A stretch of 64,000 nt of DNA, taken from positions 1 through 64,000 of the forward strand of contig NZ_JAMKFE010000013.1 in the NCBI RefSeq assembly GCF_023721835.1, written 5' to 3'. Made by a program: the position numbers and the translations under genes. The notes beneath the pieces were generated by a model. That model did no database searches. It was not told the origin of the DNA and saw only the letters and a list, made by a program, of their open reading frames with translations. Shown piece by piece: positions 44,382-55,632 of the stretch (positions within the stretch are counted from its first letter, which is position 1; every line of letters begins with the position of its first letter). This DNA comes from Caldimonas mangrovi. GTDB lineage: Bacteria; Pseudomonadota; Gammaproteobacteria; Burkholderiales; Burkholderiaceae_C.

Positions 44382-45875
44382 TTATTCGAGCGTGGCCTGC
44401 CTGACCGCATGCTCCCAGCGCTGCATCAGCTCCTCGGCGCGGCCGCGTGGCATCGTCGGCATGAAGCGCCGCTCCACCTGCCACTGATCGCTCAATTCGT
44501 CGAGGCTCCGGTAGACGCCGCAGCTCAAGCCGGCCAGGTAGGCGGCGCCGAGCGCGGTGGTCTCGATCACTTTCGGCCGCACCACCGGAATGCCCAGCAG
44601 GTCGGCCTGGAACTGCATCAGCAGATTGTTGACGCAGGCGCCGCCGTCAACGCGCAGCTCGGCCACCGGCGAGCCGCCGGCGGCCACGGCATCGCGGCTC
44701 ATGGCCTGCAGCAGTGCCGCGCTCTGGAAGGCGATCGATTCGAGCGCTGCGCGTGCGATGTGCGCGGCGCCGCTGCCGCGCGTCAGGCCGACGATGGTGC
44801 CGCTGGCATTGGGCTTCCAGTACGGCGCGCCCAGGCCGGTGAAGGCCGGCACGAACATCACGCCGCCGGAGTCGGGCACCGACTCGGCCAGCGACTCGAC
44901 CTCGCTCGACGCCTTGATCGCGCGCAGCCCGTCGCGCAGCCACTGCACCACCGCGCCGCCGATGAAGATGCTGCCTTCCTGCGCGAACTCGGGTGTCGCC
45001 GTCGGCTGCGCGGCCGACGTGGTGACCAGCCCGTTGGTCGACAGCTTGGTGCGTGTACCGGTGTGCATCAGCATGAAGCAGCCGGTGCCATAGGTGTTCT
45101 TCGCCAGGCCCGCGCTGAAGCAGGCCTGCCCGAACAGCGCCGATTGCTGGTCGCCCGCGATGCCGCCGATGCGCAGGCTTTTGCCCAGCAGGTGCGCATC
45201 CGTCTCGCCGTAGACGTGTGCCGACGGATGCACCTCGGGCAGCAGGCTGCGCGGGATGCGCAGTGCGGCCAGCAGCTCGTCGTCCCACCGGTTGCGGTGG
45301 ATGTCGAACAGCATCGTGCGCGAGGCGTTGGTCACGTCGGTCACGTGCAGCCGTGCGCCTGTGAGCTGCCACACCAGCCAGGTGTCGACGTTGCCGAAGG
45401 CCAGTTCGCCGCGTTCGGCGCGCTCGCGCACGCCGGGCACGTGGTCGAGGATCCACTGGATCTTGGTGCCGGAGAAATAGGCGTCGATCACCAGGCCGGT
45501 CTTTTCGCGCACCAGCGGCTCCAGCCCCTGCCCGCGCAGCGCAGCGCAGATCGGTTCGGCCCGGCGGTCCTGCCAGACGATCGCGTTGTAGACCGGTTCG
45601 CCGGTCTTGCGGTCCCACAGCAGCGTGGTCTCGCGCTGGTTGGTGATGCCCAGCGCGGCCATGTCGGCGGCGGCGAGCCCGGCTTTCACCAGCACCTCAC
45701 GCGCCGTCTCCAACTGGCTGCTCCAGATTTCGCGCGGGTCGTGCTCGACCCAGCCGGGCTGCGGATAGATCTGGCGGAACTCACGCTGCGACATCGCGAC
45801 GATGTTGCCCTGTGCGTCGAAGACGATGCTGCGGGAGCTGGAGGTGCCTTGGTCGAGGGCGAGCAGATAAGTCAT
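44382..45875 (-). CDS. glpK: Glycerol kinase
   Basis: 497 residues from ATG 45875. FGGY kinase fold: phosphate-1 motif '[16 protein letters not shown]', '[30 protein letters not shown]', '[15 protein letters not shown]', adenosine-site '[13 protein letters not shown]', and '[23 protein letters not shown]'. It phosphorylates glycerol to glycerol-3-phosphate in the cytoplasm, trapping what the ABC transporter brings in. It is the second gene of the glpR-glpK unit, ten bases after glpR. Confidence 0.97.
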   Translation of the reverse strand: MTYLLALDQGTSSSRSIVFDAQGNIVAMSQREFRQIYPQPGWVEHDPREIWSSQLETAREVLVKAGLAAADMAALGITNQRETTLLWDRKTGEPVYNAIVWQDRRAEPICAALRGQGLEPLVREKTGLVIDAYFSGTKIQWILDHVPGVRERAERGELAFGNVDTWLVWQLTGARLHVTDVTNASRTMLFDIHRNRWDDELLAALRIPRSLLPEVHPSAHVYGETDAHLLGKSLRIGGIAGDQQSALFGQACFSAGLAKNTYGTGCFMLMHTGTRTKLSTNGLVTTSAAQPTATPEFAQEGSIFIGGAVVQWLRDGLRAIKASSEVESLAESVPDSGGVMFVPAFTGLGAPYWKPNASGTIVGLTRGSGAAHIARAALESIAFQSAALLQAMSRDAVAAGGSPVAELRVDGGACVNNLLMQFQADLLGIPVVRPKVIETTALGAAYLAGLSCGVYRSLDELSDQWQVERRFMPTMPRGRAEELMQRWEHAVRQATLE

Positions 45876-45885
45876 TTCATGGTCC

Positions 45886-46647
45886 TCATGCCACTTCGCA
45901 CTGAACGCCGGCCTCGGCCAGCAGCTGCGGATAGGGCTCGGGCGGCGGCGTGTCGGTGAACAGCATGTCGAGTTCTCCGACATGTGCCAGTTCCACCATC
46001 GCAGGCCGGTTGAACTTGCTGTGGTCGACCGCCAGCCACACTTCGCGGGCGTGCTCGATGATCGCGCGCGACACCTTCACCTCGCGGAAGTCGAAGTCGC
46101 GCAGCGAGCCGTCGGCCTCGATGCCCGAGATGCCGATCAGCGCGATGTCGACCTTGAACTGCCGAATGAAGTCGACCGTGGCTTCGCCGACGATGCCACG
46201 GTCGCGCGCGCGCACCACGCCGCCGGCGACGATCACCTCGCAGTCGGGGTTGTCGGTCAGGATGGCCGCGACGTTGAGGTTGTTGGTGATCACGCGCAGG
46301 CCCCGGTGGCGCAGCAGCTCGCGCGCGATCGCCTCGGTGGTGGTGCCGATATTGAGGATCAGCGAGCAGCCGTCCGGCACCGCCTTGGCCACCGCGCGCG
46401 CAATGCGCTGCTTGGCGTCGGCGTTGAGGTTCTGCCGCTGCCGGTAGGCAATGTTCTCCACCGTCGAGCTCGGCACCCGCACGCCGCCATGGAAGCGCGC
46501 CAGCAGCCCCGCCTCGGCCAGCATCTTCACGTCGCGTCGCACCGTCTGCAGCGTGACGCCGAAGCGCTCGGCCAGCGCCTCCACCGACAGTGCACCCTTG
46601 GCGCGCACTTCCTCGAGCAGCTCGGCTTGGCGGGGGTTGGGTGACAT
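45886..46647 (-). CDS. glpR: DeoR-family glycerol-3-phosphate regulon repressor
   Basis: 253 residues from ATG 46647. DeoR winged helix at about 1-58 ('[50 protein letters not shown]'). The effector domain shows '[38 protein letters not shown]', '[54 protein letters not shown]' and '[19 protein letters not shown]', the standard GlpR pattern that binds glycerol-3-phosphate. It is divergent from glpD and the ABC genes. The intergenic repeats between them are the likely operators. Confidence 0.95.
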   Translation of the reverse strand: MSPNPRQAELLEEVRAKGALSVEALAERFGVTLQTVRRDVKMLAEAGLLARFHGGVRVPSSTVENIAYRQRQNLNADAKQRIARAVAKAVPDGCSLILNIGTTTEAIARELLRHRGLRVITNNLNVAAILTDNPDCEVIVAGGVVRARDRGIVGEATVDFIRQFKVDIALIGISGIEADGSLRDFDFREVKVSRAIIEHAREVWLAVDHSKFNRPAMVELAHVGELDMLFTDTPPPEPYPQLLAEAGVQCEVA

Positions 46648-46687
46648 CGGGATGGTTGTGCGAATAGCGAAGCGCGGGTTGTAGCCT

Positions 46688-46738
46688 ATTTTTCGTTTCG
46701 CGCCGCGGCGAACCTTAAGCGAACCAAAACGAAAACAA
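46688..46738. promoter_or_regulatory. GlpR-like operator cluster A
   Basis: AT-rich GlpR-like half-sites are repeated: TTTTTCGTTTCG (46690-46701), GCGAACC, and GCGAACCAAAACGAAAAC. GlpR of pseudomonads and enterics binds runs of (A)nCGAA/TTCG(T)n elements. This cluster lies next to the glpR start and would control glpR-glpK. The whole 344-base gap between glpR and glpD holds these repeats, a second cluster and a palindromic mosaic, but no gene. Confidence 0.6.
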
Positions 46739-46780
46739 ATTAGGGTTTGCCATGCATTGCTTTCTGCGCGTTCGTGGGCT

Positions 46781-46849
46781 AAAACGAAAAAAGAAAGACG
46801 CAAACGAACAAAAACGAACACCAAGGATCGCTGGTTGCTCGTTTGCGGC
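46781..46849. promoter_or_regulatory. GlpR-like operator cluster B
   Basis: Further half-sites in the same style are AAAACGAAAAAAG (46781-46793), CAAACGAACAAAAACGAACACC (46801-46822, two directly repeated AAACGAAC units), and GCTCGTTTGC (46837-46846, reverse orientation). They lie 140-210 bases before glpD, suited to repression or looping together with cluster A. Confidence 0.55.
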
Positions 46850-46907
46850 TCAACGACACGACCACGCCCCTGAGCGTACGGCCCGCCCCATCGAGTGGCG
46901 CCACGGA

Positions 46908-46982
46908 TCCGGCTTCGCCGGTCCGTCGGTGCCGCCCCTTGAGGGGCGCGCGTAGCGCGTAGGGGTGGGTCTCACCCCCAGG
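46908..46982. repeat. Palindromic mosaic, REP-like intergenic repeat
   Basis: Several inverted repeats sit end to end: ATCCGGCTTCGCCGGTCC, then GCCCCTTGAGGGGC, GCGCGCGTAGCGCG, and GGGGTGGGTCTCACCCC. Such stacked hairpins between genes are typical of dispersed repeats in Burkholderiales genomes. It lies directly before the glpD ribosome binding site (CAGGAGCC) and would sit in the glpD leader RNA. Copy number cannot be judged from one window. Confidence 0.5.
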
Positions 46983-46991
46983 AGCCACGAG

Positions 46992-48632
46992 GTGACCGAG
47001 CCTCTTGCCATGCATGCCCGCGCAAACGCGTCGGCTGCCGGACCTGCCGCCGACGCGAGCTGCGACGTGCTTGTCGTCGGCGGCGGCATCAATGGTGCCG
47101 GCATCGCACGCGACCTCGCGGGCCGCGGCCTGCGCGTCGTGCTGTGCGAGAAGGACGATCTCGCGCAGCACACCTCGTCGTCGTCGACCAAGCTGATCCA
47201 CGGCGGCCTGCGCTACCTCGAGTACTACGAGTTCTCTCTGGTGCGCAAGGCACTCATCGAGCGCGAGGTGCTGCTCAAGAGCGCCCCGCACATCATGTGG
47301 CCGCTGCGTTTCGTGATGCCGCACGACCGCTCGCTGCGCCCGGTGTGGATGATCCGCGCGGGCCTGTTCCTCTACGACCACCTGGCGCGCCGCGAGGTGC
47401 TGCCGGGCTCGGCCACCGTCGACCTGCGCATGCACGAGGCGGGCGAGCCGCTGAAACCCGTCTACACCAAGGGCTTCGTCTATTCGGACGGCTGGGTCGA
47501 CGACGCACGCCTGGTGGTGCTGAACCTGCTCGACGCGCAGCAGCGCGGCGCACGCATCCACACGCGCACGCGCTGCATCGAGGCACGGCGCGGCACGACC
47601 GGATGGCAGGCGGTGCTCGAAGGGCCCGGCGGCGAGCACACCAAGGTCACCGCCCGCGTGCTGGTCAATGCAGCCGGCCCCTGGACCGAGCAGTTCCTGC
47701 GCGAGCAGGCGCACCAGCGCGGCACCAAGGGACTGCGGCTGGTCAAGGGCAGTCACATCGTGGTGAAGAAGATGTTCGACCACCCGATGGCCTACATCTT
47801 CCAGAACCCCGACAAGCGCATCATCTTTGCGATCCCCTATGAGCAGGACTACACGCTGATCGGCACGACCGACGTCGAGCACCATGGCGCCGTCGGCGAG
47901 GCGCGCATCGACGACAGCGAGATCGGCTACCTGTGCGAGCAGGCCAGCCGCTACTTCGCCAAGCCGGTGCGGCGCGAGGACGTCGTCTGGACGTATTCCG
48001 GCGTGCGCCCGCTGCTCGACGACGCATCGGGCGACCCGTCGGCCGTGACGCGCGACTACCTGCTCGACGTCAGCACCCAGCAGTCGAACGAAGACGGCAG
48101 CAAGCGGCCCGCGGCACCGCTGCTGTCGGTGTGGGGCGGCAAGATCACGACCTTCCGCAAGCTGGCCGAGGAGGCCGCGGACCTGCTGTGTCCGGTGCTG
48201 AACCATCCGTCGATCGGCTGGACGGCCGGAGAGTTGCTGCCGGGCGGCGACCTGAGCGCCTACATCGGCGCGCCGCAGCGCCCCGATGTCGATTTCGAGC
48301 GCTTCGACCAGGCGCTCGGCCAGCGTCATCCGTGGCTGCCGCCGGTGCTGCGGCGGCGCCTGGCGCGCAACTACGGCGGCCGCATCGACCTGATCGTGGG
48401 CCGTGCGCAGCGGCTGTCGGACCTGGGCGAGGAGATCGCCCCCCACCTGCACGAAGCCGAACTGCACTACCTGAGCCAGCACGAATGGGCGCGCACCGGC
48501 GACGACGTGCTGTGGCGGCGCACCAAGCTCGGCCTGCACATGAGCGCGAGCCAGCGCGAGGCGGTGTCGCGCTGGTTCGAACGTGCACACGAACCGACGC
48601 AACCGGCCACGCTGGCCGCTGGCGTCCGCTAG
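46992..48632 (+). CDS. glpD: Glycerol-3-phosphate dehydrogenase, FAD-dependent (aerobic)
   Basis: 546 residues from GTG 46992, chosen for the AGGAG seven bases upstream. FAD-binding motif 'DVLVVGGGINGAGIARDLAGRGLRVVLCEKDDLAQHTSSSSTKLIHGGLRYLEYYEFSLV' is diagnostic for GlpD. Later motifs include 'NAAGPWTEQFL', 'RLVKGSHIVV', 'IGTTDVEHHG', and 'WGGKITTFRKLAEEAADLL'. It oxidises glycerol-3-phosphate to dihydroxyacetone phosphate at the inner membrane and passes electrons to quinone. First gene of the glp transporter operon, 32 bases before glpS. Confidence 0.97.
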   Translation: MTEPLAMHARANASAAGPAADASCDVLVVGGGINGAGIARDLAGRGLRVVLCEKDDLAQHTSSSSTKLIHGGLRYLEYYEFSLVRKALIEREVLLKSAPHIMWPLRFVMPHDRSLRPVWMIRAGLFLYDHLARREVLPGSATVDLRMHEAGEPLKPVYTKGFVYSDGWVDDARLVVLNLLDAQQRGARIHTRTRCIEARRGTTGWQAVLEGPGGEHTKVTARVLVNAAGPWTEQFLREQAHQRGTKGLRLVKGSHIVVKKMFDHPMAYIFQNPDKRIIFAIPYEQDYTLIGTTDVEHHGAVGEARIDDSEIGYLCEQASRYFAKPVRREDVVWTYSGVRPLLDDASGDPSAVTRDYLLDVSTQQSNEDGSKRPAAPLLSVWGGKITTFRKLAEEAADLLCPVLNHPSIGWTAGELLPGGDLSAYIGAPQRPDVDFERFDQALGQRHPWLPPVLRRRLARNYGGRIDLIVGRAQRLSDLGEEIAPHLHEAELHYLSQHEWARTGDDVLWRRTKLGLHMSASQREAVSRWFERAHEPTQPATLAAGVR

Positions 48633-48664
48633 AACGCGAGAGATGAGAGAGCGATGGAGACGAC

Positions 48665-49732
48665 ATGCAACTGATGCTTGAGCGCATCGAACAGCAGGTG
48701 GGTGCACAGACCCATCTCTACCCGATGGACCTGGCGCTGCAGCCTGGCGCTGTCACCGTGCTGCTGGGCGCGACGCAGGCCGGCAAGACCAGCCTGATGC
48801 GCGTGATGGCCGGGCTCGATGCGCCCAGCAAGGGCCGGGTGCGGGTCGACGGGCGCGATGTCACCGGCACCCCGGTGCGCCAGCGCAACGTCGCGATGGT
48901 CTACCAGCAGTTCATCAACTACCCGTCGATGAGGGTGTACGACAACATTGCCTCGCCGATGAAGCTGCGCGGCGAGATCAACGTCGCGCCGCAGGTGCAG
49001 GCGCTGGCCGAGAAGCTGCACATCGACCCCTTCCTGCAGCGTTACCCGGCCGAGTTGTCCGGCGGGCAGCAGCAGCGGGTCGCGCTGGCCCGTGCACTGG
49101 CGAAGAAGGCGCCGCTGATGCTGCTCGACGAGCCGCTGGTGAACCTGGACTACAAGCTGCGCGAGGAACTGCGCGAGGAACTGACCCACCTGTTCGCCAC
49201 CGGCGACTCGACCGTGGTGTACGCCACCACCGAGCCGACCGAAGCCTTGCTGCTCGGCGGCTATACCGCCGTGATGGACGCCGGCGAACTGCTGCAGTAC
49301 GGGCCCACGGCCGAGGTGTTCCACCGGCCGAAGTCGATCCGCGTGGCGCGTGCCTTCAGCGACCCGCCGATGAACCTGGTGGCCGGCGAGGCCACCACCA
49401 TCGGCGTGCAGCTGCCGGCCAATGTGCAGGTGTCGGTACCGCTGCCGGCCCCGGGCTCGAGCAAGCTGACGATCGGCGTGCGTGCCAGTGCCTTGCGAGT
49501 CCATCCGCGTGAAGGTGACGTGGCGCTGCCTGGCAAGGTGGAACTGGCCGAGATCTCCGGCTCCGACACCTTCGTGCACGTCGACACTGCGGTGGGCGAG
49601 CTGGTCGCGCAACTCACCGGCGTGCACTACTTCGATCTCGGTGCGTCGGTGACGCTGTACATGCACCCGACGCAGGTCTACGTGTTCGACGAGGCGGGCC
49701 AGTTGCTGGTCGCGCCGACCCGGGGAGCCTGA
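48665..49732 (+). CDS. glpS: Glycerol ABC transporter ATP-binding protein GlpS
   Basis: 355 residues; GGAGACGAC precedes the ATG. Walker A 'GATQAGKTS', canonical signature 'LSGGQQQR', Walker B 'LMLLDEP', D-loop 'LVNLD'. The switch (H-loop) that usually reads VTHDQ is 'ATTEPTEA': the His is replaced by Thr. A C-terminal OB/TOBE-like domain follows ('KLTIGVRASALRVHPREGDVALPGKVELAEISGSDTFVHVD'). It pairs with GlpT to power glycerol uptake. The lost His falls in the composite site formed with the degenerate GlpT signature, so that site is probably inactive. Confidence 0.93.
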   Translation: MQLMLERIEQQVGAQTHLYPMDLALQPGAVTVLLGATQAGKTSLMRVMAGLDAPSKGRVRVDGRDVTGTPVRQRNVAMVYQQFINYPSMRVYDNIASPMKLRGEINVAPQVQALAEKLHIDPFLQRYPAELSGGQQQRVALARALAKKAPLMLLDEPLVNLDYKLREELREELTHLFATGDSTVVYATTEPTEALLLGGYTAVMDAGELLQYGPTAEVFHRPKSIRVARAFSDPPMNLVAGEATTIGVQLPANVQVSVPLPAPGSSKLTIGVRASALRVHPREGDVALPGKVELAEISGSDTFVHVDTAVGELVAQLTGVHYFDLGASVTLYMHPTQVYVFDEAGQLLVAPTRGA

Positions 49733-49734
49733 CC

Positions 49735-50832
49735 ATGGCCCGCATCGACCTCGACCTCGCCCATTCGTACAAGACCGACCCGCAGCGCGACGAAGACTAT
49801 GCGCTGCTGCCTTTGAAGATGAGCTTTCGCGACGGCGGCGCCTATGCGCTGCTGGGTCCGTCGGGCTGCGGCAAGACCACCTTGCTGAACATCATCTCCG
49901 GCCTGCTGCAGCCGTCGCACGGCACGGTCAGCTTCGGCGACCGCGACGTCACGCGCCTGAGCCCGCAGCAGCGCAACATCGCGCAGGTGTTCCAGTTCCC
50001 GGTCGTCTACGACACGATGACGGTGGCCCAGAACCTGGCCTTCCCGCTGCGCAACCGCGGCGTCGCGCCCGAGCGCATCAAGCAGCGCGTCGGCCAGATC
50101 GCCGAGATGCTGGAGATGAGCGGCCAGCTCGACCAGCGTGCGGCCGGCCTGGCGGCCGACGCGAAGCAGAAGATTTCGCTCGGCCGGGGCCTGGTCCGCG
50201 AAGACGTGTCGGCCGTGCTGTTCGACGAACCGCTGACGGTCATCGACCCGCACCTGAAGTGGCAGCTGCGCCGCAAGCTCAAGCAGATCCATCACGAGCT
50301 GAAGCTCACGCTGGTGTATGTCACACACGATCAGGTCGAGGCGCTGACCTTCGCCGACGAGGTGGTCGTGATGACGCGGGGCAAGGCCGTGCAGGTGGGG
50401 TCGGCCGACCAGTTGTTCGAGCGGCCCGAGCACACCTTCGTCGGTCACTTCATCGGCTCGCCGGGCATGAACTTCCTGCCGGCCCGCTACACCGAAGGCC
50501 GGCTGCAGATCGGCGCCTTGAGCGTGGCGGTGCCCGAGAACCGCGCGGAGGCACTGCAGCAGGCGCAGGAGCTGACGCTGGGCGTGCGGCCCGAGTACGT
50601 CGCGCCGGCGGCAGCCGGCGATGCGCATGCCGTGCCGGTGCAGATCACGCAGGCGCAGGACATCGGCACGCACTGGCTGGTCACCGGCCGCGTCGGCGAC
50701 GGCGCACAGGCCGCGACGATCAAGGCCCGCCTGACGCCCGAGCGACCGGCCCCTCGGGTCGGCGACACGGTGTGGTGGTCGGTCGTCGGCGCCCACACCT
50801 GCTTCTACAAGAACGACCTGCGCATCGCCTGA
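49735..50832 (+). CDS. glpT: Glycerol ABC transporter ATP-binding protein GlpT
   Basis: 365 residues, starting two bases after glpS. Walker A 'GPSGCGKTT', Q-loop 'QVFQFPVVYDTMTVAQNLAFPLRNR', Walker B 'AVLFDEP' and switch 'VTHDQVEAL' are intact. The signature expected as LSGGQ(Q/R) is 'LAADAKQKISLGRGLV', and the D-loop is 'LTVID'. TOBE-like domain at the C-terminus ('LTLGVRPEYV'). GlpT thus contributes the Walker motifs and switch to the intact site and the degenerate signature to the other. This is the same symbol as the unrelated MFS glycerol-3-phosphate permease of enterics. Confidence 0.93.
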   Translation: MARIDLDLAHSYKTDPQRDEDYALLPLKMSFRDGGAYALLGPSGCGKTTLLNIISGLLQPSHGTVSFGDRDVTRLSPQQRNIAQVFQFPVVYDTMTVAQNLAFPLRNRGVAPERIKQRVGQIAEMLEMSGQLDQRAAGLAADAKQKISLGRGLVREDVSAVLFDEPLTVIDPHLKWQLRRKLKQIHHELKLTLVYVTHDQVEALTFADEVVVMTRGKAVQVGSADQLFERPEHTFVGHFIGSPGMNFLPARYTEGRLQIGALSVAVPENRAEALQQAQELTLGVRPEYVAPAAAGDAHAVPVQITQAQDIGTHWLVTGRVGDGAQAATIKARLTPERPAPRVGDTVWWSVVGAHTCFYKNDLRIA

Positions 50833-50854
50833 TGCGCCGCGACGGAGACCAACG

Positions 50855-51731
<877 letters not shown>

Positions 51732-51739
<8 letters not shown>

Positions 51740-52622
51740 ACTCGTCGCCGACCCGTCGCAACCCGGCGCCGCTGCGCCGGTCGTTCGCCAACCCGCACGA
51801 CAGGAGGCCAAGGTGGGCACCGCCTTCCGCAAGCGCACGCTGTTCCTCGTCGCCTATCTGCTGTTCGCCATCCTGCCGATCTACTGGATGGTCAACATGT
51901 CGTTCAAGACGAACAACGAGATCCTGAGCGGCTTCACGTTGTGGCCGCACGAGTTCACGCTGGCGAACTACGTGCGCATCTTCACCGACGAGTCCTGGTA
52001 CTCGGGCTACATCAACTCGCTGATCTACGTGGCGATCAACACCGTGATCTCGGTGTGCGTCGCCCTGCCGGCCGCCTATGCGTTCTCGCGCTACCGCTTC
52101 CTCGGCGACAAGCACGTGTTCTTCTGGCTGCTGACCAATCGCATGACACCGGCAGCGGTGTTCCTGCTGCCGTACTTCCAGCTCTACACGACGCTGGGAT
52201 TGATGGACACGCACCTCGCGGTGGCGCTGGCGCACCTGGTGTTCAACGTGCCGCTGGCGGTGTGGATCCTCGAAGGCTTCATGAGCGGCATCCCGCGCGA
52301 GATCGACGAGACGGCCTACATCGACGGCTATTCGTTCCCGAAGTTCTTCTTCAAGATCTTCCTGCCGCTGATCAAGGCCGGTGTCGGCGTGGCGGCGTTC
52401 TTCTGCTTCATGTTCAGCTGGGTCGAGCTGCTGATGGCGCGCACGCTGACCAGCGTGAACGCCAAGCCCATCGTTGCGACGATGACACGCACGGTCTCGG
52501 CCTCCGGCATGGACTGGGCGCTGCTGGCCGCTGCCGGCGTGCTGACCATCGTGCCGGGCGCCATCGTGATCTGGTTCGTGCGCCACTACATCGCGAAGGG
52601 GTTCGCGATGGGCCGCGTGTGA
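51732..52622 (+). CDS. glpQ: Glycerol ABC transporter permease GlpQ
   Basis: 296 residues. An N-terminal cytoplasmic tail of about 35 residues precedes six spans ('TLFLVAYLLFAILPIYWMVNMSFKTNNEI', 'YINSLIYVAINTVISVCVALPAAYAFSRYRFLGDKHVFFWLLTNRMTPAAVFLLPYFQLYTTLGL'). The EAA loop is 'IPREIDETAYIDGYSFPKFFFKIFLPLIKAGVG'. MalG/UgpE-type permease, partner of GlpP. The symbol follows the rhizobial glpSTPQUV naming and is not the periplasmic phosphodiesterase GlpQ. Confidence 0.92.
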
Positions 52623-52643
52623 TCTGGACAAGGAGTCGATGAA

Positions 52644-52952
52644 ATGTTTGATTGGATGGTCTGGACACTGCCGGTGGCGGTATTTTTCACCTGCATCGCA
52701 CTGATGCTGGCCGGCATGACGGTCTGGGAGATCAAGTCGCCGACGACGTCGCGCAAGGGCTTTCTGCCGATCGAAACCACGCGCGGCGACCGCCTGTTCA
52801 TCGGGCTGCTGACGGCGGCCTACATCAACCTGGCCTGGGTGGGCCTGGCCGAACACGTGATGGAGTGGTTCTCCCTGGAAGAGGAGCCCTCGGTGTGGGT
52901 CAGCTTCGTGTTTTCGATGGCCGTTCTCGCATTCGTCATGCGCAAAGGCTGA
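52644..52952 (+). CDS. DUF2160 small membrane protein of the glycerol transporter (GlpU-like)
   Basis: 102 residues with three hydrophobic spans: 'WTLPVAVFFTCIALMLAGMTVWEI', 'FIGLLTAAYINLAWVGLAEHVMEWF', 'SVWVSFVFSMAVLAFVMRKG'. DUF2160 proteins are found almost only between glpQ and glpV of glycerol ABC operons, where the rhizobial gene is called glpU. Its function is unknown; it may be an accessory subunit of the permease complex. It lies 21 bases after glpQ, with AAGGAG upstream of its start. Confidence 0.9.
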   Translation: MFDWMVWTLPVAVFFTCIALMLAGMTVWEIKSPTTSRKGFLPIETTRGDRLFIGLLTAAYINLAWVGLAEHVMEWFSLEEEPSVWVSFVFSMAVLAFVMRKG

Positions 52953-52979
52953 CGAGGATCTCCAGAATTCGGGCCGGAG

Positions 52980-53017
52980 CTTCCCGCGGCCTGTGTTCTT
53001 TTGTGCGCACCGGGAAG
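52980..53017 (+). other. Intercistronic hairpin before glpV
   Basis: A perfect seven-base stem CTTCCCG/CGGGAAG encloses a loop of 24 bases in the 89-base gap between the DUF2160 gene and glpV. No T run follows, so it is not a terminator. Such hairpins before binding-protein genes often stabilise a processed transcript and raise the binding protein above the permeases. The glpV ribosome binding site (GAGGAG) comes 15 bases later. Confidence 0.4.
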
Positions 53018-53041
53018 AACTATTCTCATGAGGAGACTTCA

Positions 53042-54775
<1,734 letters not shown>

Positions 54776-54831
54776 GCGCGGGCGCGTAAATCCGTTGTGA
54801 CTCGGCCCCGCGGTGTCCCGGCGGGGACCTT

Positions 54832-54877
54832 GAGCCGCACGCTGTCACGAGCAGTGTGCGGCTTTTTCTTCGGCTCA
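54832..54877 (+). terminator. Rho-independent terminator of the glp operon
   Basis: AGCCGCACgCTG pairs with CAGtGTGCGGCT around a short loop, followed by TTTTCTT. It starts 57 bases beyond the glpV stop at 54775. The 3' part overlaps the end of the convergent PNPOx-like gene. Confidence 0.85.
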
Positions 54878-55390
54878 ATGCGGCCGCAGGGGGACTTCGC
54901 GATGCTCACCCAGGTCCAGGGGACGCTGGCCGGTCGCGGCGGCCTTGGCCATCTTGAACAGCTGGGTCATCTTGCTCGCCGTCACATCCCAGTATTCGGC
55001 GTGATCGATGTGGACGGCGAGCAGACCGACATTGGCGTCGCCCGGTCCGTTCGGGAACCAGGCCTCGTTCGCAGTCGACCACAGCTCCTGCTTCCTGGCC
55101 GGGTCGTCGACGAAGCGACCGTAGCCTGCAATCGAGACATAGCAGTCCTTGTGCGGGTCGGCGTACGAGACATTGATGGCGCCATCGTCCTTCAGGTCCA
55201 TTGCCGGTTCGGTGTCGAGCGCGACGAAGAACCACAGGATCGCGCCCTCGTCGATGGAGCGGTTCTGCGTCGTCATCGGGCGGGAGCGCAACTGGCCATC
55301 GGTGTGGCGGGTGGTCAGCATGCCGTAGCGAATGTCGCGGATCATCTCCCACAGCCGCTGCTGGGGAGAGGCGTCGTGATGCAGGGTCAT
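54875..55390 (-). CDS. Pyridoxamine 5'-phosphate oxidase-like flavin-binding protein (general stress protein 26 family)
   Basis: 171 residues from ATG 55390, with GGAGACC upstream. 'LWEMIRDIRYGMLTTRHTDGQLRSRPMTTQNRSIDEGAILWFFVALDTEPAMDL', 'INVSYADPHKDCYVSIAGYGRFVDDPARKQELWSTANEAWFPNGPGD' and 'HAEYWDVTASKMTQLFKMAKAAATG' match the GS26/YdaG group of split-barrel FMN-binding proteins. They are linked to general stress in Bacillus, with no defined reaction. It ends at the glp terminator. CsbD and a proline-rich peptide follow upstream on the same strand, a stress-type neighbourhood. Confidence 0.92.
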   Translation of the reverse strand: MTLHHDASPQQRLWEMIRDIRYGMLTTRHTDGQLRSRPMTTQNRSIDEGAILWFFVALDTEPAMDLKDDGAINVSYADPHKDCYVSIAGYGRFVDDPARKQELWSTANEAWFPNGPGDANVGLLAVHIDHAEYWDVTASKMTQLFKMAKAAATGQRPLDLGEHREVPLRPH

Positions 55391-55418
55391 CAAAGGTCTC
55401 CAGGGTAGATGCCGGCCG

Positions 55419-55619
55419 CTACAGCATCGGCGGCGGCATCGTGGGCGGCTCGTGGATCGGCACCGGGTTGTCGGGCGGAGGCGGATCCTCGATGTCCGGT
55501 GCCGCAGGCTCCGGGCCTGGTGGCACCTCCACCGGCGGCGGCGGGGGCGGCGGCACGGAAGGCGGCGGCGGCTCGGTATGGGCGCGCGCCGCGCCTTCGG
55601 AAGCGATGAGCGATGTCAC
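55419..55619 (-). CDS. Small proline-rich peptide
   Basis: 66 residues, about 45% proline. After 'MTSLIASEGAARAHTE' the chain is PPPP-rich with interspersed acidic and Val residues ('VEVPPGPEPAAPDIED', 'NPVPIHEPP'). No signal peptide or membrane segment. I recall similar Pro-rich peptides next to CsbD genes in related bacteria. The bias could also make an open frame by chance in GC-rich DNA. It lies between the PNPOx-like and CsbD genes on the same strand. Confidence 0.4.
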   Translation of the reverse strand: MTSLIASEGAARAHTEPPPPSVPPPPPPPVEVPPGPEPAAPDIEDPPPPDNPVPIHEPPTMPPPML

Positions 55620-55632
55620 TCGGTGCGCCCGG

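Noticed and set aside
46780-46823. Repeated AAACGAAC units taken as a short CRISPR array
   Set aside because: Units are 8 bases and closely spaced without spacers; they fit operator half-sites.
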